Origin: Clostridia bacterium | GTDB taxonomy: Bacteria > Bacillota > Peptococcia > DRI-13 > SV3-B141 | Length of the DNA stretch: 43,227 nucleotides | Direction: 5' to 3' | NCBI GenBank assembly: GCA_018433015.1 | Contig: JAHDSB010000026.1 | Location: 1 to 43,227, forward strand | In this document: positions 18,056 to 27,842 of the stretch, piece by piece | How positions within the stretch are numbered: position 1 is the stretch's first letter | How the letters are laid out: every line of letters starts with the position of its first letter | Notes under the pieces: generated by a model | The model's database searches: none | Seen by the model: only the letters and a program-made list of their open reading frames with translations | What the model was told of the DNA's origin: nothing | Position numbers and translations under genes: made by a program

Positions 18056-18074
18056 ATAATTTAAATAAAAAATA

Positions 18075-18103
18075 AAAAAAATGCCGGTTAACGGCATTTT
18101 TTA
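18075..18103. terminator. Bidirectional terminator
   Basis: A-run, ATGCCG, GTTAA loop, CGGCAT, T-run. With the flanking As and Ts the stem is about 12 bp. It ends both the plus-strand DUF881 operon (stop 18055) and the minus-strand aminotransferase gene (stop 18113). Confidence 0.9.
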
Positions 18104-18112
18104 TTTTCATTT

Positions 18113-18991
18113 TTAGGCAAAAATCTTTGGTCCATCAACCTGAGTTAACTTGCGGAACTCCTCTGTCAACATAGTAGTTATTGGACCTGGAATTTCTCCC
18201 CCCATAGCCCTACCGTCAACTTGTGATACAGGAACTACTTCTGCTGCTGTTCCTGTTAAGAAACATTCATCAGCTACATAAATATCATGACGGTTAAAGA
18301 GTTTTTCCTCTACGGGAATACCTTTTTCCTTGGCAACCTCTATAACAGTGTTACGTGTAATACCTTCTAAAATTCCTGCATAAGGAGGAGGTGTTATAAC
18401 TACACCATTTTTAACAATAAAAATATTATCTCCTGTACATTCTGCCACATAGCCATCATGATTAAGTAATATAGCTTCTGGCTTACCCGCCAAGTTCGCC
18501 TCAATTTTAGCTAAAATATTATTTAAATAATTTAAAGATTTAATTCTAGGGCTTAAGGCTTCATTTATAGTGCGTCGGGTAGCTGCTGTGATTAATGTTA
18601 AACCCTTTTGATAGAGTTCCGGCGGATACAATTTTATTTTAGAAGCAATGATGGCTGTGAAACTACGTGAACATTTTAAAGGATCTAAACCTAAATCACC
18701 TTTACCCCGAGATACAACTAATCTTATGTAGGCATCCTTTAAATCATTCTTTCTGCAAGTTTCTAAAACTGCTTCCAGCATTTCTTCTTTGCTCTCATTA
18801 ATTTCTAAAGCTATAGAACGAGCAGAATCATATAATCTATCCAAATGTTCTTTTAGCTTAAATACTCGGTTATTATAAGCTCTAATGCCTTCAAATACGC
18901 CATCGCCATAAAGAAATCCATGATCAAAAATGGATATTTTAGCCTCTTCTTCCGGAACAAATTTTCCATCCATATAAATAATTAAACTCAT
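18113..18991 (-). CDS. ilvE: Branched-chain amino acid aminotransferase
   Basis: About 292 aa, normal for the fold-type IV aminotransferases. Motifs: [20 protein letters not shown] at the N-terminus, [14 protein letters not shown], the PLP-lysine region [19 protein letters not shown], and [18 protein letters not shown]. It performs the last step to leucine, isoleucine and valine, so it complements the ilv-leu operon 9 kb away. The frame extends to 19045, but that overlaps the upstream gene. ATG at 18991, with GAGGTG upstream, gives the canonical N-terminus. A D-amino-acid aminotransferase is an alternative in this family, less likely from the length and context. Confidence 0.92.
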   Translation of the reverse strand: MSLIIYMDGKFVPEEEAKISIFDHGFLYGDGVFEGIRAYNNRVFKLKEHLDRLYDSARSIALEINESKEEMLEAVLETCRKNDLKDAYIRLVVSRGKGDLGLDPLKCSRSFTAIIASKIKLYPPELYQKGLTLITAATRRTINEALSPRIKSLNYLNNILAKIEANLAGKPEAILLNHDGYVAECTGDNIFIVKNGVVITPPPYAGILEGITRNTVIEVAKEKGIPVEEKLFNRHDIYVADECFLTGTAAEVVPVSQVDGRAMGGEIPGPITTMLTEEFRKLTQVDGPKIFA

Positions 18992-19025
18992 CTCTTCTTG
19001 CACCTCTTTTTCTAATACTATTAAA

Positions 19026-20696
19026 TTAAAAGCGCCCCACTGCAATAGCTCCCATTTTTGTAGCTACATCCTTTAAAGTAGGTACTATATTTAATTTTTG
19101 TAAGGTTCCTGCTTCCTTATGAAGTAAATGCATCATATTATAAATTTGCCATTTTCTTTGTTCTGAAACAGTTGGAGCCAAACTTGAATTATCTAATTCT
19201 GCCTCATTAATAATGCTTATTCCCGTATCTTTCGACATTAATGTTTGAAGTTCCTGCATTTTACTCCCTAAATATATATTTATTTTAGCCCAATTATTAG
19301 TAACATAGAACTCGGCCATATAATTATTTTTTTCCCTCATATTGCTGTTATTTCTTTTTTCTTTGATAAAATAATAAAATGTGTTTTTCCCTAAATATTC
19401 TTTATAAACGGCATGATTATTTAGATATGATAACAAAAGCTCTTTTTCTTCCGCTTTAATAATAGCAGAAACTGCCTGCTTTTTGCTTAGCAAGTTATCC
19501 CAAGGTGTATTTGTATCATCTTTCCCTGTTAAAAGGACACTGACGCATAAATCTCCTACTGATAAATAGTGTTTTTTAGGTACCGATAATTGGTGTCCTA
19601 AATTCTCGGCAAAAAACTTTTCTATTTTCAAGAGATTTCGTGTTTTTTGGGAATATACTAATAATTTTTTCTCAGTTAAGATAAATTCTGCAATTATACT
19701 ATCAGTAATTTTAAATTCTTCCCAAGCTTTTTCCATATTTATTAGATATTTGTAACGCAGAACTCCCTCTGTTTCTCCTGTTAAAATGATATCGGGATTT
19801 GCTTCTAAACACTTCTGTATAATATTTTGCTGATTATGATTATACATAGAACAAAACACATTATAGTTAAACGGATTTTCCGGGTGCCCACCATTTATAG
19901 GTTCTTTTGTTACCTCTGTAAAAGCTACAACCTGAAAAAACCCCTCTTCTCTACAGAGCTTCATATTATAGGTTATTTTATAGACTTCATCCTCAGGGGT
20001 TAATAATATAACATAAGTAACCAAAGAAAGCTGTTTTTCCTTATTTTGTATTTTATCAACGCCACTAGCTATAAAGTTGCATTTTTCATATTTTTTCAGT
20101 TTTTCATAAAAATAATCTCTTTTATCACCAATCTTTTGCTGACTATCATATGTTAATAAATCATACATAAGCTGACAATCTAAGCGTCTTAGGGCTGCCA
20201 TATAAATATTAGCAAAGCCCACAATACTTAAGCTTCGTGGAAAAAATTTATTCAGTACAGGTTTTCTATCTATTCCTTTGATATCAAGCTTAAATAAAAA
20301 TCTATTGGGCTGGAATGAATCAGGAACTGCACTGTTAAATCTAATATTCTGTTGATAAGCATCCTGAATAAAAATAACAGCCTCCAGTAAGCTAATTTGC
20401 AAAGCATTCACAGGAAGAAATCTTTTCCACTCTTCTTTGCTATTTCGATACAATTCTATTACATTACATTCCTTAATACCTCTACAATCAAAATATAATT
20501 GATAGTCATGAATTTCTAACCTTTTCCGCCCCTTTTTCCAAATTATCATCAATCTACATTTTCCTTCAGCTCTATCTGAAGTCGAAAAAGCTTTATAAAA
20601 TCTTTTCTGGCAATTTTGCAAATTATCTTGCTCAAATATTTGTAGACAATGATCTGTACATCTTGCTAAGCCGTACTTGTCCAGAAAAGCATCCAA
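19026..20696 (-). CDS. Unrecognised 556-aa protein
   Basis: I do not recognise a family. The start is TTG at 20696, supported by GGAGG 8 nt upstream. There is no signal peptide or membrane segment, so it should be cytoplasmic. The N-terminus holds Cys residues ([19 protein letters not shown]). A segment at about 165-265 ([18 protein letters not shown], then a strand-rich part) resembles the helix-then-sheet layout of NTF2-like folds. The composition is Lys/Asn-rich. The C-terminal about 45 residues are helical and basic. It lies 34 bp upstream of ilvE on the same strand, which suggests cotranscription but no clear functional link. Confidence 0.7.
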   Translation of the reverse strand: MDAFLDKYGLARCTDHCLQIFEQDNLQNCQKRFYKAFSTSDRAEGKCRLMIIWKKGRKRLEIHDYQLYFDCRGIKECNVIELYRNSKEEWKRFLPVNALQISLLEAVIFIQDAYQQNIRFNSAVPDSFQPNRFLFKLDIKGIDRKPVLNKFFPRSLSIVGFANIYMAALRRLDCQLMYDLLTYDSQQKIGDKRDYFYEKLKKYEKCNFIASGVDKIQNKEKQLSLVTYVILLTPEDEVYKITYNMKLCREEGFFQVVAFTEVTKEPINGGHPENPFNYNVFCSMYNHNQQNIIQKCLEANPDIILTGETEGVLRYKYLINMEKAWEEFKITDSIIAEFILTEKKLLVYSQKTRNLLKIEKFFAENLGHQLSVPKKHYLSVGDLCVSVLLTGKDDTNTPWDNLLSKKQAVSAIIKAEEKELLLSYLNNHAVYKEYLGKNTFYYFIKEKRNNSNMREKNNYMAEFYVTNNWAKINIYLGSKMQELQTLMSKDTGISIINEAELDNSSLAPTVSEQRKWQIYNMMHLLHKEAGTLQKLNIVPTLKDVATKMGAIAVGRF

Positions 20697-20811
20697 TTTT
20701 TCCGCCTCCTACCGTTTTATAAAACTTTTCTCTAAAAAGCTGAACTTTCCTTTAATCAAAATCCCCTAAATTCCTGCACATTTCGTGATTTTTGCAGAGT
20801 TTTGTCGGGAA

Positions 20812-20845
20812 AAGCAAAGGGAAGGCCTTAAGGCCTTCCTTTTAT
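20812..20845 (-). terminator. Terminator after the amidohydrolase gene
   Basis: A perfect 8-bp stem GGAAGGCC/GGCCTTCC with a TTAA loop lies at 20820-20839, 35 bp past the minus-strand stop at 20874. The T-run is stronger on the plus strand (TTTTATTT) than on the minus strand (CTTTGCTTTT), so it may work both ways. Confidence 0.7.
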
Positions 20846-20873
20846 TTAAAGTATACTAGCTGAGAAAATCAGA

Positions 20874-22226
20874 CTAATAGGTAAGAATTTCACCGTTATA
20901 CACTTTTGTTTCTTGCCCGTTTTCCCATGCTCTTTTTCCATTAATCCAAACATGTCGAACTCCCTCGGAAAAAAGTGTGGTATCTTTCCTAGTAGCTTTA
21001 TCGATAATTTTTTCTGGTTCAAATAATACTAAATCCGCTTTATACCCGGGAGCGAGTATTCCTCTATTTTCCAACCTCAGTCTTTTGGCCGGTAAGGCCG
21101 TCATTTTATGTACAGCTTCCTCCAATGATATAATCTGTTTTTCTCGCACCAGTTTTCCTAATACGCGGGGGAAATTACCGTAAGCTCGGGGATGTATGGC
21201 TCTACCTCCTGTATATATTCCTGTATCACTGGCAAAGAAAACCTGAGAATGGGCAGCTGCCCTGGCTAAATTCTCTTCAGACATAGAATGACTAAAAGGA
21301 TTTCTACCAATATCAGTGCTGGAATACGTATAAGGATATACATCAGCAGTAATATCCAGACCGGAAGATTTTGCTTCCTCCAACATTTTCAACATATTGG
21401 GGAACTTGGACCAATTTCTTTTATAACCGGCTTTAATATGGCTATACTGAACTGGTACCCCCGCCTTATTTCCTATCTCAATAGCTTCCGCTAAAGCAGA
21501 TTCTACTTGATCATATTCGCTGCGAATATGTGTTGCATAAAAGCCCTTATACTCCTTAACAACCTGACAAAGTTCAATTATTTCTTCCGTGACAGCATAA
21601 TTTTGGGGCCAATATTCCAAACCGATTGATAGCCCAAGGACCCCGGCTTTAAAACTTTCTGCCAAATGTTCCTGCATACAAGTAAGTTGGGCAGGCGTAG
21701 TCTTCCCCGGTTTCCTACCACCCATAGCTAGTTCCCGTAATGATCTGTAGCCCATCAACATGCCATAGTTAATAGAAAGCCCCGGCATAGTCTCTAAAAA
21801 TCCCCGAATATCTTTGGGTGAATTTCCACAATTGCCTCCTACTTGTGTTGTAACCCCTTGAGATAAGAAAGGGGCCAAGCTTTCCCCACTGTGAACATAA
21901 TCCTCTGTATGAGTATGAATATCAATAAAACCCGGAGACAGTGTAAGCCCTTCTCCATCAATTATTCTAACGCTGGGGGGAAGAGGAAAATCTCCTAAAG
22001 CGCTTATTTTATCACCTTTTACAGCCAGCTTCCCTTGATATGCCGGCTTTCCTGTTCCATCTATAATCCAAATATTATCAATTATCCAATCACATTCTGG
22101 CGGCTTAGGTTTATCTTTCTCTTCACCTGTTTTGGTTAATACCTTACGAGTACCGCAACTAGCTGATAAGAGTGTTGATACCGTTAAAGCGCCCATTCCT
22201 AGTATAAATTGACGTCTCGTTATCAT
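20874..22226 (-). CDS. Exported N-acyl-D-amino-acid deacylase-like amidohydrolase
   Basis: 450 aa. It starts with a twin-arginine signal (TRRQFILGMG) and a lipobox-like LSASC with Cys24, so a Tat-exported lipoprotein is likely. The rest is an amidohydrolase-superfamily TIM barrel with HTHTED at about 104-109 (metal ligands), GVTTQVGGNCGNSP, a conserved HIRSE and a C-terminal GYKADLVLFEPE. These fit the D-aminoacylase/dihydroorotase-like family, slightly shorter than cytoplasmic D-aminoacylases. Inference: releases amino acids from N-acyl-D-amino acids, perhaps cell-wall derived, at the cell surface. The ribosome site is weak. A TATAAT followed directly by TGTCGAA lies 15-30 bp upstream. Confidence 0.85.
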   Translation of the reverse strand: MITRRQFILGMGALTVSTLLSASCGTRKVLTKTGEEKDKPKPPECDWIIDNIWIIDGTGKPAYQGKLAVKGDKISALGDFPLPPSVRIIDGEGLTLSPGFIDIHTHTEDYVHSGESLAPFLSQGVTTQVGGNCGNSPKDIRGFLETMPGLSINYGMLMGYRSLRELAMGGRKPGKTTPAQLTCMQEHLAESFKAGVLGLSIGLEYWPQNYAVTEEIIELCQVVKEYKGFYATHIRSEYDQVESALAEAIEIGNKAGVPVQYSHIKAGYKRNWSKFPNMLKMLEEAKSSGLDITADVYPYTYSSTDIGRNPFSHSMSEENLARAAAHSQVFFASDTGIYTGGRAIHPRAYGNFPRVLGKLVREKQIISLEEAVHKMTALPAKRLRLENRGILAPGYKADLVLFEPEKIIDKATRKDTTLFSEGVRHVWINGKRAWENGQETKVYNGEILTY

Positions 22227-22333
22227 TTATATTCGTGCCCTTTCGACATTATAATGTTCTGCTATTTGCTAATTCGGCATGAATATATAAAAACCTGCAA
22301 AAATTTTTTAAGATTTCCTTACAGTTCTTAGAG

Positions 22334-22552
22334 CTAGCAACCTGAACACCCGCTGCATCCACCGCTACATGAACTGGAACCGGAAGATGTTTCTCCCCCT
22401 CCTCCTTTTCCCATCAGGTTACAGCGCTTAAAAATAGGTTCTATCTCTTTACTGCCACATTTTTCACAAACAACGTTTTTCCTTTCGGCAAAACTTAACT
22501 GTTTACTAAAGGTATTACCGCACTCCCGGCAACGCAAATCATAACTAGGCAT
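22334..22552 (-). CDS. FmdB-family zinc-ribbon protein
   Basis: 72 aa. It begins MPSYDLRCRECGNTF, and two CxxC pairs (RCREC, CEKC) form the zinc ribbon typical of the FmdB putative regulatory family. The tail is Gly/Ser/Cys-rich (SGGCSGCSGC) and could bind metal. It lies upstream of the amidohydrolase on the same strand. Function of the family is not established. Confidence 0.9.
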   Translation of the reverse strand: MPSYDLRCRECGNTFSKQLSFAERKNVVCEKCGSKEIEPIFKRCNLMGKGGGGETSSGSSSCSGGCSGCSGC

Positions 22553-22645
22553 TATTCAATTCCTCCATTCTTTTCCTTCTATAATAATAATATACTAATT
22601 AACAAGAAATACTAGGTACAATACTAAATTTTATCAAGGTATGAA

Positions 22646-24241
22646 ATGTTTAACTTTATTAAAAGAAAATTACATTACTTACAATTGGATAAAGCTAACT
22701 CCCAGAAAACCTCTCAGACAAATTCTCCAGGACTTGCTAAGGATCAGCTTTTATCTTCTGATCTTGTAAACAATATTAAAACTTTGCAATTCATATTTGG
22801 GCAGAGTAACGATATTATTTACCGGTCCTTAAAAATAGGTCAAGAATGGGGTAAAACTGCCGTCTTAATCTTTATCGATGGTATGACTGATAAATCTATT
22901 ATTAATGAGAATATCATCAAACCCTTGACTTATGACATTCAAATGCTGCATTTTGCTAGTGCAAAATCCGACTCAGATGTGGAAACCATTAAAACTAACT
23001 TAATCTCTGTAGGAGAAGTCAAAGAAATAAAAACTATCGGGGAGGCTGTCACAGACTGTTTAGAAGGGAACTCAATTTTACTTATTAACGGTTATGCTCA
23101 AGGTCTATCCATTTGTACTAAAGGCTGGGAATCTCGGGGTATTCAAGAACCTAAAACTGAAGCAGTAGTACGTGGACCTAGAGAAGGTTTTACAGAATCC
23201 CTGCGCTCTAATACCGTTTTACTACGGCGTAAAATTATGAATTCTAATTTAACCTTTGAAACCTTAAAATTGGGGGAATTATCTCAAACCTCCATCTGCA
23301 TAGCTTATATCAAAAGTCTTGTTATGCCCGGTTTAATCGACGAACTAAAGTCACGACTGGAAAAAATAGAAATCGATGCTATTCTGGAATCGGGGTATAT
23401 TGAAGAATTTATCGAAGATGCCCCTTTCTCTCCTTTTGCTACTATAGCTAATTCTGAAAAACCCGATGTTGTTGCTGCTAAAATCTTGGAAGGAAGGGCC
23501 GCTGTATTAGTTGACGGTACACCTTTCGTACTCACTGTTCCCATGCTCTTTATAGAGAGCTTCCAAAGTGCCGAAGACTATTATTCCCGCCCTTACTATG
23601 TCAGCATTGTCCGCATACTCAGATTTCTTTCTTATTTAATTACAATCCTGGCACCAGCAATATATGTTTCTTTGAGCAGTTTTCATCAAAGTTTGTTACC
23701 CACTGCCCTTCTTTTAACTATGGCTCAAGCTCAGGAAGCCACCCCTTTTCCCTCCTTTGTAGAAGCATTTGGGATGGGTATAGTATTTGAGATTTTACGT
23801 GAAGCCGGTATCCGTTTACCTCGTCCCGTAGGTCAAGCTATTAGCATTGTGGGAGCCTTAGTTATAGGTGATGCTGCAGTTTCAGCCGGATTAATCGGCG
23901 CTCCTATGGTTATTGTAGTAGCTATAACTGCTATTTCTTCCTTTGTAATTCCTCCGCAAGCTGATTCAGGTGCTATACTACGCTTTTATCTGCTACTTTT
24001 AGCAGGAGTATTAGGGGCCTTTGGAATTTTATTTGGTCTAATAAGTATTCTGATACATCTTTCCACCCTGCGTTCTTTTGGGGTCCCTTATTTTTCTCCC
24101 CTCACACCTTTAACTCCCCGTAACATGAAGGATTCTTTTATCCGCTTGCCCTGGTGGTCTTTAACTACCCGCCCGGCCGGTATCGGGCAAAAAGATGAAA
24201 AACGCATTGATAACAACTTAAGGCCTAAGCCACCCCAATAA
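22646..24241 (+). CDS. gerA: Spore germination protein, GerA subunit type
   Basis: 531 aa, standard length. A hydrophilic N-terminal domain of about 300 residues is followed by about five transmembrane helices (about 320-480). Family signatures include GYAQGLSICTKGWESRG, EAVVRGPREGFTESLRSN and the proline-rich FVEAFGMGIVFEILREAGIRLPRPVG. GerA subunits form the channel part of nutrient germinant receptors in the inner spore membrane. It is first in a GerA-GerC-GerB set and shows that the organism makes endospores. The ribosome site is weak (AAGGT). I could not confirm a sigma-G promoter upstream. Confidence 0.95.
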   Translation: MFNFIKRKLHYLQLDKANSQKTSQTNSPGLAKDQLLSSDLVNNIKTLQFIFGQSNDIIYRSLKIGQEWGKTAVLIFIDGMTDKSIINENIIKPLTYDIQMLHFASAKSDSDVETIKTNLISVGEVKEIKTIGEAVTDCLEGNSILLINGYAQGLSICTKGWESRGIQEPKTEAVVRGPREGFTESLRSNTVLLRRKIMNSNLTFETLKLGELSQTSICIAYIKSLVMPGLIDELKSRLEKIEIDAILESGYIEEFIEDAPFSPFATIANSEKPDVVAAKILEGRAAVLVDGTPFVLTVPMLFIESFQSAEDYYSRPYYVSIVRILRFLSYLITILAPAIYVSLSSFHQSLLPTALLLTMAQAQEATPFPSFVEAFGMGIVFEILREAGIRLPRPVGQAISIVGALVIGDAAVSAGLIGAPMVIVVAITAISSFVIPPQADSGAILRFYLLLLAGVLGAFGILFGLISILIHLSTLRSFGVPYFSPLTPLTPRNMKDSFIRLPWWSLTTRPAGIGQKDEKRIDNNLRPKPPQ

Positions 24242-24268
24242 TGTGGAAAATATAACAGAGGTGAAATT

Positions 24269-25435
24269 GTGAAAAGACAGCATACTAATAACTTATTGTA
24301 CTTATTTATACTCACATTCTCCTTGTTTTTAATGGGTTGTTGGAGCTATCGAGAATTGAATACCAAAGCTTTAATTGCCGGCATAGCAATTGATAAAGCT
24401 CAAAATCCGGAATTAATAGAAGTAACAGCACAAATAATAAAACCGGGAATGATGAAAACAGCACAACAAAAGAGCTCTTCTGAAGGTGGTACTACTACCG
24501 GTAAGCCTGTATGGAATATTAAAGGAGAAGGTCGAACTGTTTTTGAAACCCTTAGAAAAGCCACCCATATTAGTAACCGCAAACTCTTTATTGCCCATAA
24601 CAGAATACTTATTTTTAGCGAGAGCTTAGCTAGGGAAGGCATTAAAAAACATTTAGATTTCTTCATCCGTGACCATGAATCATACCCTACCATCTGGATA
24701 ATTATTTCCCAAAAAAAAGCTAGTGCTTTATTAGATACAACAACTCAATTAGGCAATGTTCCAGCTTTTTCCCTAGCTGAATCCATCGAAGATGAGAGAG
24801 CTACTTCCCAAGCTCCCATAGTAGACCTTCATGATTTCTCAAAGAAGTTACTAAATAAAACTGCCTGTCCCATTGCCCCTCTAGCTACGGTAATTAATGT
24901 AGGTCAAGATAAATATGCAAAATTTGGTGGCACCGCCATATTTAAAGGGGATAACGTAGTAGGGAAGCTTAATAACCGAGAAACTAGAGGTATGCTCTGG
25001 GTTATCAACAAGGTAAAGAGCGGAATCATTGTTGTTAATTGTGCTGATGGAAAGGCAAGTTTGGAAATCATGTCTGCTCAAAGTAAAATTGAACCACAAA
25101 TTATAGATAACAAGCTTCACCTTACTATTCAAATTAAAGAAACAAGCGCCTTGGGAGAATATGGCTGCAACGAAGACCTCTTTTCGCCAGCTAATATTAA
25201 AAAAATGGAAGATCAACAAAATTTAATAATCTACAACGAAATTAAAGATGTTATTACTAAAGCCCAGGAATTAAACACTGATATTTTTGACTTTGGAGGT
25301 GCTTTCCAACGCAAATATCCTAAGTTGTGGAAAAGCCTCGAAGATAACTGGGATGAATATTTTCCCCAAATCGAAATTTCTATCCAAGTGACATCAAAAT
25401 TGAAACGAACCGGTCTCTCAAAGTTTATCCCGTAA
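24269..25435 (+). CDS. gerC: Spore germination lipoprotein, Ger(x)C family
   Basis: 388 aa. A lipoprotein signal ends LMGC with Cys24, and WSYREL right after it is the GerC family hallmark. The C-terminal half shows the typical Ger(x)C mix ending before SIQVTSKLKRTG. The start is GTG at 24269 after GAGGTG. It is the C subunit of the receptor encoded with its neighbours and is needed for receptor function in the spore membrane. Confidence 0.95.
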   Translation: MKRQHTNNLLYLFILTFSLFLMGCWSYRELNTKALIAGIAIDKAQNPELIEVTAQIIKPGMMKTAQQKSSSEGGTTTGKPVWNIKGEGRTVFETLRKATHISNRKLFIAHNRILIFSESLAREGIKKHLDFFIRDHESYPTIWIIISQKKASALLDTTTQLGNVPAFSLAESIEDERATSQAPIVDLHDFSKKLLNKTACPIAPLATVINVGQDKYAKFGGTAIFKGDNVVGKLNNRETRGMLWVINKVKSGIIVVNCADGKASLEIMSAQSKIEPQIIDNKLHLTIQIKETSALGEYGCNEDLFSPANIKKMEDQQNLIIYNEIKDVITKAQELNTDIFDFGGAFQRKYPKLWKSLEDNWDEYFPQIEISIQVTSKLKRTGLSKFIP

Positions 25436-25482
25436 AATAGTTACATTGTAGGATCTATATTATTAATAAGGGGTTAGCCAAA

Positions 25483-26571
25483 ATGGAGCAGCTTGAAAAA
25501 GGGAAAATATCCACAAGTCAATTGATCTTATTAACTATGGGGTTACTCTTCGCCTCTCAACAAATTTTAGCTTCCATATTTGCTATAACTATCAAAGATG
25601 GATGGTTGGCTGTACTTCCCGCTCTGCTAGAAGGCCTCGCCCTCATTATCATTATTGGAGCCTTAGTTCATAAATTTCCCCATAAGAACCTTATCGCCAT
25701 AAATGATCTTGTTTTTGGTTCCTTCTTTGGTAAAATTGTTTCCTTACTATATTTATGTTTTTTCTTAAGTATAATATCTTTTAATCTTATGTATATGGGT
25801 ACATTTATGCTTTTCCTTATGCCGGAAACTCCTAATTGGGTATTTATTCTGTTTTTTATTGGACTAAGCACCTCTGCTGTTCGCAATGGTATTGAAGTCA
25901 CAGCACGTACAGCATCTATTTTAACTCTTATCTTCCTCGTAGAGATACCTTTTACTATCATATTGCTCATCAATAAGATTAATTTTCAAGAACTATTACC
26001 TATTTTAAATATTCCTCTAATAGATTTTGCCAAAACAAGCCATTTGGTTTATAGTGCCACATTTGGCGAAGCTATTGTTCTTTTAATGCTTGTTCCTGCT
26101 CTAAATAATGCTAAAGACATCAAGAAAAGTTTTTTGTGGGCATTTATCATTTTTACCCCTCTCTTAATATCTATAATCGTAGCAAATATCACTGTTCTAG
26201 GTGAATCTGCAGCTGTTTTTACTTATCCCTCTTTACAAGTAGTTCGCACTATCAACATTCGTAATATTATCATCAGAATGGATATCCTGGTGGTTCTGGG
26301 TGAATTAAGCATGAATTTTATTAGAATTACCATTTATCATTATTGTTTAACCCTAGGAACAGCACAGATTTTTAAAATGAAAACATATACTCCCATTATA
26401 ATTCCTCTAGGTATTATGGCTATTATTCTAAGTTTCTCCCTTTTTAAAAACACTTTAGAATACCGCAGTTTTATGACCAATATTTTTCCTTTATATAGCT
26501 TTCCTTTTGAAGGAGGACTTCTTATTCTTACTCTTGTGGTAGCCTATCTGCGGCCCTCTTTAAAAAAATAA
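25483..26571 (+). CDS. gerB: Spore germination permease, GerB subunit type
   Basis: 362 aa with about ten transmembrane helices, a member of the APC-superfamily endospore germination permeases. It begins GKISTSQLILLTMG, and PETPNWVFI is family-typical. GerB subunits carry the germinant-binding site. AAGGGG lies upstream of the ATG. It is third in the operon, and the gene order A-C-B is common in Clostridia. The germinant cannot be predicted. Confidence 0.95.
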   Translation: MEQLEKGKISTSQLILLTMGLLFASQQILASIFAITIKDGWLAVLPALLEGLALIIIIGALVHKFPHKNLIAINDLVFGSFFGKIVSLLYLCFFLSIISFNLMYMGTFMLFLMPETPNWVFILFFIGLSTSAVRNGIEVTARTASILTLIFLVEIPFTIILLINKINFQELLPILNIPLIDFAKTSHLVYSATFGEAIVLLMLVPALNNAKDIKKSFLWAFIIFTPLLISIIVANITVLGESAAVFTYPSLQVVRTINIRNIIIRMDILVVLGELSMNFIRITIYHYCLTLGTAQIFKMKTYTPIIIPLGIMAIILSFSLFKNTLEYRSFMTNIFPLYSFPFEGGLLILTLVVAYLRPSLKK

Positions 26572-26661
26572 AATACTTTTATACATTTTTGTTAAAATAT
26601 GGAAGGATTTTGGAGACCTCATGTGGAAACTATTCCCCAGGAAGGTAGAGGGGGTGGTTTT

Positions 26662-27789
26662 TTGACACGTGATACTTTAAGAGTGGGTGATAACCTTATT
26701 TTACGGGTTAATTCTTCTCCATACCAGGGCTATTATAAGACACAGATAACAGCCGTAGATAATCAAACGCTAACGGTTACTATGCCCTGCGATAAAGGAA
26801 AACTGATTCTACTTAGTTCTAATACATCCTTAGAAGTTTTCGGCTGTAATGATAAACTAAATTTCCGCTCTCAAGTTTTAACTAGAGGCTTTAAACCCCA
26901 TCCTTACCTAGTTTTACTGCTTCCTTTGGCTGCTCAACAAAAACCTGCAGGAACAAGAGTTATTGCTGTTACCAGCGGCAAAGGTGGAGTAGGTAAAACT
27001 ACTATAGCTATAAATCTGGCTATCGCCTTAAGCAGGCAAGGTCTCCGTGTCTTTCTGCTTGATGCCGACCTAGGAACAGCCAATATTGACGTTTTGCTAA
27101 ACCTGCGACCTAAATATAATCTCTCCCATGTTATAAAAAGACAAAAAGAATTACTGGATATAATCATAGAAGGTCCCGAAAGATTGCGAATAATCCCTGG
27201 CTCTTCAGGATTAAATGAACTTGCAAATTTGAAAGAAGAAGATTTAAACTGGCTTATCTATAATCTAGCATCTCTCGAACAGTATGCCGATATAATAATT
27301 ATTGACACAGGTTCGGGTGTAAATAAAAATGTAATTAATTTCGCACTGGCAGCCAATGACACTGTAGTAGTTTCCACTCCGGAACCTCACGCTTTAACAG
27401 ATGCCTATGCCCTTATTAAAATACTTGATGAACTTCACCATCGTACTTTTCCTTATCTTGTTTTAAATCGGATTAATACTTTCCGCGAATATTCCCGTAT
27501 AAGTAGAAAATTATCCACAGTAATCAACCAGTATCTAAATTTAAAGATTGTAAACTTGGGCTACATTTTTGAAGACCATGTAATTCCCAAAGCTAACAAA
27601 AAGCTGGAACCATTTTTATTAGCCTATCCCTATGCCCCCGCCTCTCGTTGTATAGATATCTTAGCCCACAATCTCCTGAACTCTCATAAGACTGTGCACA
27701 AATTACCCTCCTCCAGATATAACTTTTTTATGAGGTTGAAAGAGCTATTTCTTACTAATCCCACAGAACATAAAAGTGCTGTTCGCTAA
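26662..27789 (+). CDS. FlhG/MinD-like ATPase with N-terminal YcgR-N-like domain
   Basis: 375 aa from TTG 26662, chosen because AGGGGGTGG lies just upstream; the frame extends to ATG 26599, which has no ribosome site. Residues about 1-85 (DTLRVGDNLILRVN, then four strands) resemble the PilZN/YcgR-N beta barrel. The ATPase follows: deviant Walker A SGKGGVGKTT (about 106-113), LLDADLGTANIDVLL, IIDTGSGVN and STPEPHALTDAYALIK. The last motif points to FlhG rather than cell-division MinD. FlhG usually sets flagellar number with FlhF and the YcgR N-domain belongs to flagellar brake proteins, yet no flagellar gene is near. It follows gerB by 90 bp and ends at a strong terminator. A spore- or membrane-linked role is only a guess. 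Confidence 0.82.
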   Translation: MTRDTLRVGDNLILRVNSSPYQGYYKTQITAVDNQTLTVTMPCDKGKLILLSSNTSLEVFGCNDKLNFRSQVLTRGFKPHPYLVLLLPLAAQQKPAGTRVIAVTSGKGGVGKTTIAINLAIALSRQGLRVFLLDADLGTANIDVLLNLRPKYNLSHVIKRQKELLDIIIEGPERLRIIPGSSGLNELANLKEEDLNWLIYNLASLEQYADIIIIDTGSGVNKNVINFALAANDTVVVSTPEPHALTDAYALIKILDELHHRTFPYLVLNRINTFREYSRISRKLSTVINQYLNLKIVNLGYIFEDHVIPKANKKLEPFLLAYPYAPASRCIDILAHNLLNSHKTVHKLPSSRYNFFMRLKELFLTNPTEHKSAVR

Positions 27790-27797
27790 CCCAAATA

Positions 27798-27839
27798 TAA
27801 AGGCCTTAGCAGATAATTTCCTGCTAAGGCCTTCTTTTA
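27798..27839. terminator. Bidirectional terminator between the FlhG-like gene and leuB
   Basis: A perfect 13-bp stem AAGGCCTTAGCAG/CTGCTAAGGCCTT with an 8-nt loop (27800-27833), flanked by a T-rich run on the plus side and AAAAG on the other. It closes the plus-strand germination operon and the minus-strand ilv-leu operon. Confidence 0.92.
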
Positions 27840-27842
27840 CTT

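Noticed and set aside
22553-22645. Sigma-G promoter for the germination operon
   Set aside because: CAATACTA is only partly like the -10 consensus and no matching -35 is convincing.
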